Positions 1-7,640 of a stretch of 16,454 bases of DNA are shown here, in pieces; position 1 is the stretch's first letter, and the number at the start of each line of letters is the position of its first letter. The notes under the pieces are model-generated. The model had not been told where the DNA came from. It searched no databases and saw nothing but the letters and a program-made list of their open reading frames with translations. The position numbers were made by a program, and so were the translations under genes. The DNA lies in NCBI GenBank assembly GCA_900550025.1, contig URQP01000058.1, positions 1 to 16,454 on the forward strand, written 5' to 3'. This DNA comes from an uncultured Porphyromonadaceae bacterium (GTDB lineage: Bacteria > Bacteroidota > Bacteroidia > Bacteroidales > Muribaculaceae).

Positions 1-184
1 CCTCACCATCGTCATAGTCGGATTCGGCTATGACCGCCGCTTCCATACAAAAGCCTGTAGAGAACATTTCCGGCAGCACAATCAAATCGGTCGTTCCGCA
101 ACCGGCTATCATCTTGCCGATATTCTCCAAATTGGCAGCTTTGTCGCGCCACACTATATCAGATTGAATTACAGTTACTTTCAT
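1..184 (-). CDS. Nitrilase-superfamily amidohydrolase, YafV/omega-amidase type (partial, N-terminal 61 residues)
   Basis: Only the first 61 codons lie in the window; the gene runs off the left edge. The protein starts MKVTVIQSDIVWRDKAANLE and contains LIVLPEMFSTGF at about residues 35-46. LPEMFSTGF is the characteristic first-glutamate segment of carbon-nitrogen hydrolases of the YafV/omega-amidase group, with E39 the expected member of the Glu-Lys-Cys catalytic triad; Lys and Cys would lie outside the window. Known members hydrolyse omega-amides such as 2-oxoglutaramate or 2-oxosuccinamate in the cytoplasm. There is no signal peptide. The ATG sits 55 bases below the stop of the upstream ABC permease gene and has its own promoter-like sequence at 203-234, so it is probably expressed separately from the efflux operon. 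The superfamily call is firm; the exact substrate is inference. Confidence 0.85.
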   Translation of the reverse strand, partial: MKVTVIQSDIVWRDKAANLENIGKMIAGCGTTDLIVLPEMFSTGFCMEAAVIAESDYDDGE

Positions 185-202
185 TTAAAAATTTTAATCA
201 TC

Positions 203-234
203 CAAATGTACTAAAATTCCGTAACTCCTCCAAA
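203..234 (-). promoter_or_regulatory. Bacteroidetes sigma-ABfr-type promoter for the nitrilase gene
   Basis: Read on the minus strand this is TTTG (234-231), exactly 20 bases (230-211), then TACATTTG (210-203). It matches the Bacteroides housekeeping consensus TTTG, N19-21, TAnnTTTG at every specified base. Transcription would begin near 196, giving a leader of about 12 bases before the ATG at 184, which is short but normal for this phylum. The -33 box starts 5 bases beyond the stop codon of the efflux permease. The match is direct observation; activity is inferred. Confidence 0.75.
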
Positions 235-239
235 GCCAG

Positions 240-1430
240 TTACAGTCTCGCCTTGTGGCGATATTTGTATTCCGCCACTTTGTTGCCTATTAAAGCCGTG
301 AGAAAATAGACGATTACAAGCAACCACATCATATAAAACTCGTGGCTGACATCGGAAAGCGTGGCCCCATTGGCGTTCATTCTCACAAATGCCTGCATCG
401 CCCAAGTCGACGGGAAACAGCCTCCGAGGAATTGAAGGAAACGGTTCATCCCGAAAGTAGGCCAAAGCACACCCGACAGGAACAACAACAGCACAGAGGT
501 GAAAACTATTACCAAAAACACCGTCTCCCGCTCCCGCGACAACAATTGCAACGTCAGTCCCAAGAATATCACGCCAAGCATATAAGGTATGCACATAAGG
601 AATTCCTCCCAAAGGCTGCCCATTTGCGGATAGCTGAATATTGCAGGTACAAAATATATCAGATAGAACAACTGCATTACATAAAGGACAAAATAAACAG
701 CGGCTTTTCCAAACAACCTCGCTGTTGTCCCGGAGCCGATAGTGTCCAACGGATCTATGCCACCGTTTCTGCGCCGCCGCTCATAAACAGCCCCACCCAT
801 CATGCAGATTGCAAGCAATATGGTTTGCTGCACAACGAGTATCACTATCCCCGGCAGAAGGAACGTGGCAAATCCCTGTTCCGGATTTCCAAGCGGATAA
901 TACGCGCTCCCGACAGTAGCCGGAATTGAAGGCGCGGCAGCTCCCAGCATGGCCACTTTCTCCACCCGGATATCGCTGCCCAAGTCCATCGTCGCTTCTG
1001 TCAGCGCCATAAGCAACGATTTATAGCGTATGAGCAGCGACATATCGCAATAAAGCGTCACCTGCCCTGATTCCCCCCTTCCAATGTTGCGGTCGAAGTC
1101 ACGGTCGATAAGCACGATGCCGTAGCTTTTCTTTTCTGCCATAAACCGTTTGGCCTCCTCCATATCGGCGGCATAACCTGCCACCATCGCCGCTTCCGAA
1201 GCATCGATGCGACGGCAAAGGTCACGGCTTTTCGACGAGCGGCTTTGGTCAACCACAACGACAGGAACGTCGCGGTCGAGTTCCGGATTGTAGATTAACG
1301 CATAAATTACAGGATATATCAACGGGACGACAAAAAGGAATATCATCACCCCTTTATCCTTGAATACCAACCGAAACTCATTGCATATTGTCCGGAAAAT
1401 ATCGTTTATGAATTTACCAACCTTCTTCAT
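240..1430 (-). CDS. ABC-2 type transporter permease (second of two)
   Basis: Inner-membrane permease of the ABC-2 family (YhhJ/YbhR-like), presumed to move a substrate towards the HlyD/TolC conduit encoded upstream. The 396-residue protein has one N-terminal membrane segment (about residues 21-42, rich in I, F, V), then a large extracytoplasmic domain of about 140 residues, then five hydrophobic segments in the C-terminal half. The late segment LSGVLWPTFGMNRFLQFL followed by a FPSTWAMQAF stretch is the conserved ABC-2 region before the last helix. The chosen ATG at 1430 gives MKKVGKFINDIF, a natural cytoplasmic N-terminus, 13 bases after the previous stop. An in-frame ATG at 1454 would add eight residues and overlap the upstream gene by 11 bases. 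Last gene of the efflux operon. The substrate is not identifiable; drugs, bile salts or lipids are possible. Confidence 0.88.
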   Translation of the reverse strand: MKKVGKFINDIFRTICNEFRLVFKDKGVMIFLFVVPLIYPVIYALIYNPELDRDVPVVVVDQSRSSKSRDLCRRIDASEAAMVAGYAADMEEAKRFMAEKKSYGIVLIDRDFDRNIGRGESGQVTLYCDMSLLIRYKSLLMALTEATMDLGSDIRVEKVAMLGAAAPSIPATVGSAYYPLGNPEQGFATFLLPGIVILVVQQTILLAICMMGGAVYERRRRNGGIDPLDTIGSGTTARLFGKAAVYFVLYVMQLFYLIYFVPAIFSYPQMGSLWEEFLMCIPYMLGVIFLGLTLQLLSRERETVFLVIVFTSVLLLFLSGVLWPTFGMNRFLQFLGGCFPSTWAMQAFVRMNANGATLSDVSHEFYMMWLLVIVYFLTALIGNKVAEYKYRHKARL

Positions 1431-1443
1431 CTTTATAAATTTA

Positions 1444-2610
1444 TCAAGGCACATACACCGGATTGAGCTGCGCTTTTTTCAGACGCTTAGCCACAAAAAG
1501 AGGCAAAAGGATAAAAGCCAGCAGCGCCACGAAATAGAACCGCGAATAATAGAGCGGGAATCCGTTAAGCGCTTGATCAGCGTATATCAGGAAATAGTAA
1601 CGAGATGGTATTATGTATGAAAAAATCGCGATACCGCCATACATCTGTTCTAACGGGAAAGAGAACGCGCCTATAGAAAACGAAAGCATCCCCAACAGGC
1701 AACTTATACTCAACGCCCAACGCAAATTCGGGACAATGCCGCAAATGAAAACGGCAAGTGCCTGATTGGCGACAACAAATATGAGCATCGTAAGAATCAT
1801 CACCCATACGCTGCAATTCATCGGATAATGCAGGAATCCAAACATATATGCCTGTATGAACAGACCTACAGCCGAAAATATCACGGTATGAGGCAGCAAC
1901 TTCCCTATCAGGGCGAGCGTCATCGAGCCATGCGACGTGGCAAGCCATTCGCGTGAAGTGCCACGTTTCTCTTCCGCACATATGCTGAAAGCCGTGACAA
2001 GAAATATCATCAGAGCCAATGCGCACGGCACAAAAGAATTCGACACATACACGGAATAATGAGTCCATGGGTTGGACAATTGATTGGTCTGCAATTTCAC
2101 CGGTTGCAACAATGCCTGCACCTGCATTTCCGTAGCCCCGGCATTTATCAGGTAGGTGCTCACTACCGCAGCCGAAGTAAGGGTGGAAGTAGTTTTCAGA
2201 CTTTTATAAAGCAACGAGCCCGGTATGTAGAAAGTGCTGTTGGTGTAATACGACACCTGTACGCTTTTCCCGGCCATAGCGTCGCGCGTGAAGTCGTAGG
2301 GTATTACGAAAAATCCGTAAATCTTACCCTCTTTCATAAGTTGCACGGCCTCGGAATAATCGGAAACCTTATGCGTAATCTCCACCTCCGGCGACGATTT
2401 CAAATTGCGAACAATGGCCCGTGTCTCCACCGTATTGTCGAGATCGACTATTGCGGTAGGGATATGCAGAGGAAGCCCTTCGCTCATAAGCGAAGTGAGC
2501 ATCAGCAACACACTTATTGGAATCAGTATCATCGCAAATATATAGATATACCGTTCCGAAAGTTTGTGCAACTCCCTTTTAATCGAATCCGCCAGTATCT
2601 TCCGCAACAT
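1444..2610 (-). CDS. ABC-2 type transporter permease (first of two)
   Basis: A 388-residue inner-membrane permease with the same plan as its downstream partner. One N-terminal helix lies at about residues 22-42, an extracytoplasmic domain at about 44-188 (containing AIVDLDNT and YGFFVIPYDFTRD, typical of the YhgE/Pip-like part of ABC-2 exporters), then about five helices near 190-211, 238-258, 268-290, 297-317 and 357-375. The segment FPLEQMYGGIAIFSYIIPSR is the conserved region before the last helix. The two permeases probably form a heterodimer. The start lies 3 bases after the stop of the membrane-fusion gene, indicating translational coupling. ABC-2 permeases need an ATP-binding protein, and none is encoded beside it. 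Confidence 0.88.
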   Translation of the reverse strand: MLRKILADSIKRELHKLSERYIYIFAMILIPISVLLMLTSLMSEGLPLHIPTAIVDLDNTVETRAIVRNLKSSPEVEITHKVSDYSEAVQLMKEGKIYGFFVIPYDFTRDAMAGKSVQVSYYTNSTFYIPGSLLYKSLKTTSTLTSAAVVSTYLINAGATEMQVQALLQPVKLQTNQLSNPWTHYSVYVSNSFVPCALALMIFLVTAFSICAEEKRGTSREWLATSHGSMTLALIGKLLPHTVIFSAVGLFIQAYMFGFLHYPMNCSVWVMILTMLIFVVANQALAVFICGIVPNLRWALSISCLLGMLSFSIGAFSFPLEQMYGGIAIFSYIIPSRYYFLIYADQALNGFPLYYSRFYFVALLAFILLPLFVAKRLKKAQLNPVYVP

Positions 2611-2613
2611 AAC

Positions 2614-3633
2614 TTATTCTAAAATCACGCTCATTCCCGGACGTAAATCCTCCAGTTGCTGTTCAGGGCGCATACGCACCTCGAATGTCCGGCTGTCGTA
2701 TTCGCCTGTCACCTTGGTGGCGCGCCATACGGCATATTCACCCATATCCTTTATATAATAAACCTTGGCTTTCATCTCCTTCATTCCGAGAGCCGGAATT
2801 TTCACGGTCACGACAGTGTCCATCGGCAGATTCTGGAGCATCGTCTCGCGCACGTTGAACACCATCCATTTCTCGTCGAGCTTCAGCACATTCATAATAG
2901 GAGTTCCTATCGACACCAACTCCCCCTCATGAGGGAAAATGTCGGCAATCTCACCATCACACGGGGCAACAAGATACTGGTCCTGCAAAATCGACTCCAC
3001 TTCAGCCACCGTGCCTCTTGCTGCCGCAGCCATTGCCGCCGCAGCCATCTTGTCCTCGCGTTGCGCCCCCTCTTTCGCCAAATCGTATTGCGATTGCGCG
3101 GCACGCTCGGAAGCGACAGCCGCGTCGTAGGCCGCCTTCGCCTCGTCGCGTTTCTGCTCCGACACCACATTCTGCTTGTAAAGCGACTCTACACGCTCGT
3201 ATGTCTTTTTTCGTATCTCCAACGCGGCTTTTGCCTGCTGCCAAAGGTCGTAAGCAGCCGAAATAGTCTGTTTCCTTGCCCCTGCATCAGCCTTCATACG
3301 CTGCGCGTCGGCGGCATCCTGCATGGCAAGTGCCTGTGCAAGTTTTGCGTCGACAGTGGCCGAATGTATCTTAGCCAACGTGTCGCCGGCATGAACCTTT
3401 TGACCTTCAGTCACGTAGAATTTCTCGACACGCCCCGGCATCAGTCCGGACACACGCACACTGTTAGCATCGACCTCGCCCTGCATAATCTCCTGTTTCG
3501 GATTGATAGTCAGGAATCCTATTATCGCAAGGATTACTACAACAACCAATGTTGCCGCAATTGCGACAAACAATCCCCTTTCCTTTCTCTTGACCGTCTT
3601 TTCATCTTCTTTGACGACATTCAAGTTTTCCAT
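2614..3633 (-). CDS. HlyD/EmrA-family membrane-fusion protein (periplasmic adaptor)
   Basis: Periplasmic adaptor linking the inner-membrane permeases to the TolC-like channel. Counted from the ATG at 3633 (339 residues), there is a short basic cytoplasmic head, one membrane anchor at about 21-42 (VAIAATLVVVVILAIIGFL), and a first lipoyl half-motif at about 50-90 (VSGLMPGRVEKFYVTEGQKV). A long alanine-rich alpha-hairpin follows at about 94-214, then the second lipoyl half (APCDGEIADIFPHEGELVSI) near 223-242 and a beta-barrel domain to the end. Lengths are normal for the family. An in-frame GTG at 3657 would add eight residues and lie 7 bases from the TolC stop; the ATG is preferred because the GTG product only adds a low-complexity KTKNIKN lead. 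Second gene of the operon. Confidence 0.9.
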   Translation of the reverse strand: MENLNVVKEDEKTVKRKERGLFVAIAATLVVVVILAIIGFLTINPKQEIMQGEVDANSVRVSGLMPGRVEKFYVTEGQKVHAGDTLAKIHSATVDAKLAQALAMQDAADAQRMKADAGARKQTISAAYDLWQQAKAALEIRKKTYERVESLYKQNVVSEQKRDEAKAAYDAAVASERAAQSQYDLAKEGAQREDKMAAAAMAAAARGTVAEVESILQDQYLVAPCDGEIADIFPHEGELVSIGTPIMNVLKLDEKWMVFNVRETMLQNLPMDTVVTVKIPALGMKEMKAKVYYIKDMGEYAVWRATKVTGEYDSRTFEVRMRPEQQLEDLRPGMSVILE

Positions 3634-3664
3634 ATTCTTAATATTTTTTGTTTTCACATGTTGA

Positions 3665-5110
3665 TTAATAAGTCAAAGTGCCAAGCACCTTCGACAGATA
3701 GACATTGCACATCTGCACGTCGATTCCCGCGTCGATATGCTCGGAATTGGCTTTCAGCCAAGCCGTCTGTGCCTCCATCACGTTGTCGATTGAATTCATC
3801 CCCTCACGGTAGCCTAATTGAGCCTGACGCAAATTCTCGTCGGCTTTCGCAAGATTGTTTTCCGTCATCTGCAAAGTTTTCAACGACTCTTTTGTCTTAA
3901 ACACAGCCTGGCTCACCTGCAACTCAACCTTCTCCTTCGCATCGTCCAATTCGAGCTGCTTTATCAGCGTCTCGCTCTTTGCCGCACGCAGTTTATTGTA
4001 GCGGCCACCCCAGTGCCACAATGGAATGCTTACCGTCGCGCCCACACTGAACATTCCCTTGAAACTCTTGTCGAATCCGTTAAACACATTCGGATTGGAA
4101 AAAGTGTATGCCCCGACCAAAGCGATGTTGGGCAACATTTCCGCACGCGCGACATTCTGCTTCTGCTCGTACAGCTTTACGGCAAGTTGCAGACTTTGCA
4201 AGTCGGAACGGTTTTCATAGACATCATTCATATTGTAACCGTCAGCCACAATGGTATTGAAATTCTTATTTTCAACCGATTCGTCGGCAAGCTGCATATT
4301 ACTGTCGAGCGGCATACCGCAAATCTGGGCCAAGGCCATACGCGACAGCGACAATCCGTTTTCCACCTTTGTAAGGTCGATATTGGCCTGATTGAGCTTC
4401 ACATCCACATTCAGCAAATCGGCCTTGGTAGCCACCCCTTCGGCAATCATTGCCTTCACATTGCGCTGCAGCGTGTCCAACAAGGCTATATAACTGTCAG
4501 CAAGCTTTTTCTTCTCCCCTAACGACACTACTTGCCAATATGCCGCGTCAACTGTATATATTACTTCTTTCGCGGCATTGTCGTACATTTTTCCCGACAG
4601 TTCCTGCGCATAATCAGCCATCCTGTTCATAGCAACAATCTTGCCGCCCATAAACAATGGCTGAGTCAAAGTCACAGCTCCCGCAAACACATTATGTATG
4701 TCGTAAGTCAACGCCGATTTCGGTATCAAAGCCACTTGCGAAGGCACCGGCTGTCCGTCGGGCGACATCACAGGCGTGCCGTCCGGCTTAGTGACGAGAT
4801 TATATCCGTAAGTCCCGGTAGCCGGGTCGAACGACATCGTAGGAAGCATCTGGTCGCCCGAAAGCAGAGATATTTCCTTTTGATTGTACACGTACGCCCC
4901 TGTAAAATCGAATCCCGGAAGATAAGCCGCAAAGGCTTCTTTCTTCTGATATTCTGCAGATTTCATCTTTTCCCTCGCAATCTGCATCGCTTTGTTATTG
5001 CTCAATGCCATATTGCGGCACGAATCGAGCGAGAATGTCTGTGCCACGGCTGTTGCATGCAATAAAATGGCCGCCGCGCATACAGTAATTGTCTTAACCG
5101 AAAATTGCAT
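3665..5110 (-). CDS. TolC-family outer-membrane efflux protein
   Basis: Outer-membrane and periplasmic channel of a tripartite exporter. The 481-residue protein has a Sec signal peptide with likely cleavage after AVA (residues 21-23), then QTFSLDSCRNMALSNNKAMQIAREKM, the usual opening of outer-membrane efflux proteins. Two long helical repeats follow, each with the heptad-like pattern of OEP domains; the second contains NVARAEMLPNIALVGAYTFS and ends near GYREGMNSIDNVMEAQTAWL. The length is typical. It is the first gene of the operon, 60 bases after the permease at 5171. I found no convincing promoter in those 60 bases: a TTTG is present at 5168-5165, but no proper -7 box follows it. Confidence 0.92.
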   Translation of the reverse strand: MQFSVKTITVCAAAILLHATAVAQTFSLDSCRNMALSNNKAMQIAREKMKSAEYQKKEAFAAYLPGFDFTGAYVYNQKEISLLSGDQMLPTMSFDPATGTYGYNLVTKPDGTPVMSPDGQPVPSQVALIPKSALTYDIHNVFAGAVTLTQPLFMGGKIVAMNRMADYAQELSGKMYDNAAKEVIYTVDAAYWQVVSLGEKKKLADSYIALLDTLQRNVKAMIAEGVATKADLLNVDVKLNQANIDLTKVENGLSLSRMALAQICGMPLDSNMQLADESVENKNFNTIVADGYNMNDVYENRSDLQSLQLAVKLYEQKQNVARAEMLPNIALVGAYTFSNPNVFNGFDKSFKGMFSVGATVSIPLWHWGGRYNKLRAAKSETLIKQLELDDAKEKVELQVSQAVFKTKESLKTLQMTENNLAKADENLRQAQLGYREGMNSIDNVMEAQTAWLKANSEHIDAGIDVQMCNVYLSKVLGTLTY

Positions 5111-5170
5111 ATCAATTTTTAATTGTCATTTATAAAGAAATAACAACATCGACTTAGTATTGTTCAAAAT

Positions 5171-6439
5171 TCAGCGTCTTTTACGTTCCAAAAAGACTAA
5201 ATGTTCAAGAAAAACGACAATCAGAACACCAATAACGAATCCATTCGACAGCACCGGCTGCAATATCGGCGGAAGCAGTTCAACCACCCGCTGCGGAAGC
5301 AATGCCACAAAAAGACCTATACCAAGAGGTATCGCGATTGTCAGGGCATGGTTGAAAGTCGTCACGCAACGGCTGTCAATCATCATATTGAAAGCCGCCG
5401 CCAACTGCAACACCACTATATACATCAGCATCACACCTATAATCAAATCGGGAAGCATCGTGAACATCCTTATCAAGGGAGGGCAGAAAGCACACACAAT
5501 CAGTCCTATCCCGCAAGGTATGATTGTATAACGCGAAGCACAGCCTGTCGTGGCGATAATTCCCGGCGATACGGAAAAGTCGACCGGTCCTATCACTCCA
5601 AGCAGTCCCGACAACGTATTGCCCAAGCCGGTCACGGCGCATCCACGGCTTACACGCTTCTCAGGATTGCCGGCCTTGGTCATATCCTTAACCGATTGAA
5701 TCGAGCCAAGCTCATTAATAAGCAACGCAAAAAAGCATATCAGGAACGAAATAACCGCGCCGGCATTGAATTCGGGGACTATGATAAAATCATCCATGCT
5801 GACGGAATAAACGCCGCCGGCAATTTCCGGCACATCATTCCATAAATAGTACCCAGCCGTACCAGCAACGACAGTGATTACGAGTGTCACCGACTTCCAT
5901 ACCCCGGGCAGGCGGTCGTTGATTATGAAAGTGGCGATTATGGCGATTATGGTGAACGCGAAATTGAACACCATATCCCCCTCGCTGAATATCAACCCTA
6001 AAAACACCGGGGCAAGAGTCATAGAAATCAACCCAAGGATAGTAATTATTATCCTTGGAGTGAACAATTTCTGGATTTTGCCAATCAGCCCCGACACGGA
6101 CAAAAGGAAAACGGCTGCCCCGCACACGGCAATCGCCGTATAAACGGCATTGAATCCGGCAGACTGAGCCGACAGGATGCCGACGATAAGCACGGCCGCC
6201 GGCCCTACTACAAGCGGCATACGGTGTCCCCACAGGGCTTGCACCACCATCACTATGCCGACAACCACATACAGCTTTTGCAGATACAATGTCTGCATCG
6301 CCACATCATCGAAAAATTGAATCTTCGCCAACATCGCCACTGTAAGCACGTTCGGAATAGAAATGACAAGCCATTGCAATCCATACATCAGCAAATGCCA
6401 CACCGGCGGTTTCTCGTCAAGACCGTATCTTAATTCCAT
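5171..6439 (-). CDS. NCS2-family nucleobase permease (uracil/xanthine type), divergent subfamily
   Basis: A polytopic inner-membrane protein of 422 residues, nearly all hydrophobic segments, with the NCS2 landmarks YGLQWLVISIP (TM1), GHRMPLVVGP (residues 71-80, TM3), LLINELGSIQSVKD (TM8 region, with acidic E243) and GLGNTLSGLLG (about 271-281). Family members import uracil, xanthine or other purines by proton symport. The TM1 Gln-His motif reads Gln-Trp here, and the TM10 signature [QEP]-N-x-G-x4-T-[RKG] reads V-S-P-G-I-I-A-T-T-G (290-299), so the usual second substrate-contacting polar residue is absent. The substrate is therefore uncertain. I chose the ATG at 6439: it follows AGGATAAACAGT, a weak Shine-Dalgarno, whereas the longer in-frame start at 6466 is TTG and lies inside the probable -7 promoter box. 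Confidence 0.85.
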   Translation of the reverse strand: MELRYGLDEKPPVWHLLMYGLQWLVISIPNVLTVAMLAKIQFFDDVAMQTLYLQKLYVVVGIVMVVQALWGHRMPLVVGPAAVLIVGILSAQSAGFNAVYTAIAVCGAAVFLLSVSGLIGKIQKLFTPRIIITILGLISMTLAPVFLGLIFSEGDMVFNFAFTIIAIIATFIINDRLPGVWKSVTLVITVVAGTAGYYLWNDVPEIAGGVYSVSMDDFIIVPEFNAGAVISFLICFFALLINELGSIQSVKDMTKAGNPEKRVSRGCAVTGLGNTLSGLLGVIGPVDFSVSPGIIATTGCASRYTIIPCGIGLIVCAFCPPLIRMFTMLPDLIIGVMLMYIVVLQLAAAFNMMIDSRCVTTFNHALTIAIPLGIGLFVALLPQRVVELLPPILQPVLSNGFVIGVLIVVFLEHLVFLERKRR

Positions 6440-6463
6440 ACTGTTTATCCTGTCTGATTTTTG

Positions 6464-6495
6464 CAAAAATAAAGAAAGCTGCCCATTTATTCAAC
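6464..6495 (-). promoter_or_regulatory. Probable promoter of the NCS2 permease gene
   Basis: On the minus strand, GTTG (6495-6492) is followed by exactly 20 bases and then TATTTTTG (6471-6464). The -7 box fits TAnnTTTG perfectly; the -33 box differs from TTTG by one base. Transcription would start near 6457, about 17 bases before the ATG at 6439. The -7 box is also part of the T-rich tail of the terminator of the preceding operon. Confidence 0.55.
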
Positions 6496-6504
6496 AGGCA
6501 GCTC
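6464..6504 (-). terminator. Intrinsic terminator after DUF4855 gene A
   Basis: On the minus strand a 7-base perfect stem, AGCTGCC (6503-6497) with GGCAGCT (6483-6477), encloses a 13-base loop and is followed at once by TTCTTTATTTTTG. The stem starts 23 bases after the stop codon at 6526. Stem plus T-rich tail is the classic rho-independent layout and would end the glycan-processing operon here. Confidence 0.7.
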
Positions 6505-6525
6505 CATCTATCTGAATGTCTTGCA

Positions 6526-7605
6526 TTATTTTTCCAACAACGACTTATTGTTCCTTCTCTCCACTATCAACTCGGCCAGCCTGTCCATCACAGCCTGATC
6601 CGCCGGATTCTTGGATTTGTACAAATCAAGTATCCCCCAGCTTCCGGTATAATAGGCTATGGCCGACTTCTCGAATACCTTATTCTTTATAAACGCGTTT
6701 ATATAAGCGTGCATACGGTCGTAAGAAGAATCCTTAATGCCGTACAATGCCTTACTGTCGCACTCGAACTCCATCGCCATCCCATTGTCCGACGCCACCT
6801 TGCACGCTTCGTCCAGACGCGAGTCGGGAATATCTTTTCTGAAAAAATGGTTAGGCTGCTGGTAAGCCACGTCGAATCCGAATTCTTTCCAATGGTCATA
6901 ACCGCGGGCTTTCCAATAAGGTATCCAGACAAACTTATATCCCTTTGAATGGATATACGGACTTAAATCGCGCGGCAGACCCTTGCAATGTATCGTATCC
7001 TCGTCCACCCAATAAAAACCTGACAATTCAAGATTCTTATACTTTGCCTTTCCGAAATTATCTATCAAGCGGTCAATGTACCACTTGCATGCCTTCACTT
7101 GGTCGGCGCGGTTGTTGAAATCGAGCGAATCGCCGTCAAGCACTCCCCAATCGGTCTGTGCCGGCAACGCGCTCGCTATCCCGAGCACCACCTTATGCTT
7201 GAATCCCGGCTTTCCGAGCTCTTTTTTCTCAGCCTCGATACATTTGTCCAAGGCATCGAGAGCCCTGTCCTTCTCGAACAAACGGCCGAGAAGCCATTCC
7301 CATTCAGTCTTGCGGGCTTTTTTAGGAGCATAGCCCGAGGCATAGGCGTAGCCTTTGGCATCCTTGAATTCAAGGAACAGGAATCCGTCGAAAAGCCAAT
7401 CTTTATGGCCGTCGGCGAAAGTATGCGTCACGTAGGGCACGAACTGCTCCTGCGTCCAATCAAGCCTATGCACGCCGCCCTGATAAATCAACGCCAAATC
7501 GCGCACGTCGCTCACTTTATAGTCATAATCATCCTTGCCACCGGCAAACACCACGCTTTGCAACGAAAGCGCCAACAAACATATCAAATTAAAAAAGCTT
7601 CTCAT
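6526..7605 (-). CDS. Secreted DUF4855 protein A
   Basis: A 359-residue protein with a Sec signal peptide (likely cleavage VFA|GG at residue 21) and a single DUF4855-type domain to the end. It has no sorting domain and no lipobox cysteine, so it is probably periplasmic. Landmarks are LALIYQGGVHRLDWT (38-51), TFADGHKDWLFDGFLFLEF (62-80), EWEWLLGRLF (101-110), LELSGFYWVDEDT (192-204), FDVAYQQPNHFF (244-255), GMAMEFECDSKALY (275-288) and SAIAYYTGS (314-322). Acidic residues at likely strand ends, E202 in YWVDED and E279/E281 in MEFE, are conserved in all three paralogs and are the natural candidates for catalysis in a glycosidase-like barrel; that role is inference. It is very close to protein B at 8989-10071, including a 75-base stretch with two mismatches. 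It is the last gene of the operon, 35 bases after the 447-residue gene. Confidence 0.82.
   Translation of the reverse strand: MRSFFNLICLLALSLQSVVFAGGKDDYDYKVSDVRDLALIYQGGVHRLDWTQEQFVPYVTHTFADGHKDWLFDGFLFLEFKDAKGYAYASGYAPKKARKTEWEWLLGRLFEKDRALDALDKCIEAEKKELGKPGFKHKVVLGIASALPAQTDWGVLDGDSLDFNNRADQVKACKWYIDRLIDNFGKAKYKNLELSGFYWVDEDTIHCKGLPRDLSPYIHSKGYKFVWIPYWKARGYDHWKEFGFDVAYQQPNHFFRKDIPDSRLDEACKVASDNGMAMEFECDSKALYGIKDSSYDRMHAYINAFIKNKVFEKSAIAYYTGSWGILDLYKSKNPADQAVMDRLAELIVERRNNKSLLEK
6857..6931. repeat. Near-identical direct repeat, copy 1 (inside DUF4855 gene A)
   Basis: Aligned by eye with 9320-9394, these 75 bases differ at two positions only. They encode the conserved segment from GYKFVWIPYWKARGYDHW to DVAYQ. 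The repeat is the best-conserved part of a gene-length duplication between DUF4855 genes A and B, which lie in the same orientation about 2.46 kb apart. Confidence 0.85.
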
Positions 7606-7640
7606 TTAGATTGAATTAAAAAATTGTTTTTATACTTAAA

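Noticed and set aside
2656..3900. Plus-strand open frame of 414 codons opposite the membrane-fusion and TolC genes.
   Set aside because: It spans two well-supported minus-strand genes and their junction; composition is that of an antisense shadow.
5111..5170. TTTG at 5168-5165 as a -33 box for the TolC operon.
   Set aside because: No TAnnTTTG-like -7 box lies 19-21 bases downstream on the minus strand; the best candidate is at 22 bases and mismatches two of four bases.
6437..6466. Longer start for the NCS2 permease at 6466.
   Set aside because: The codon is TTG, lies in the probable -7 box, and a weak Shine-Dalgarno precedes the ATG at 6439.
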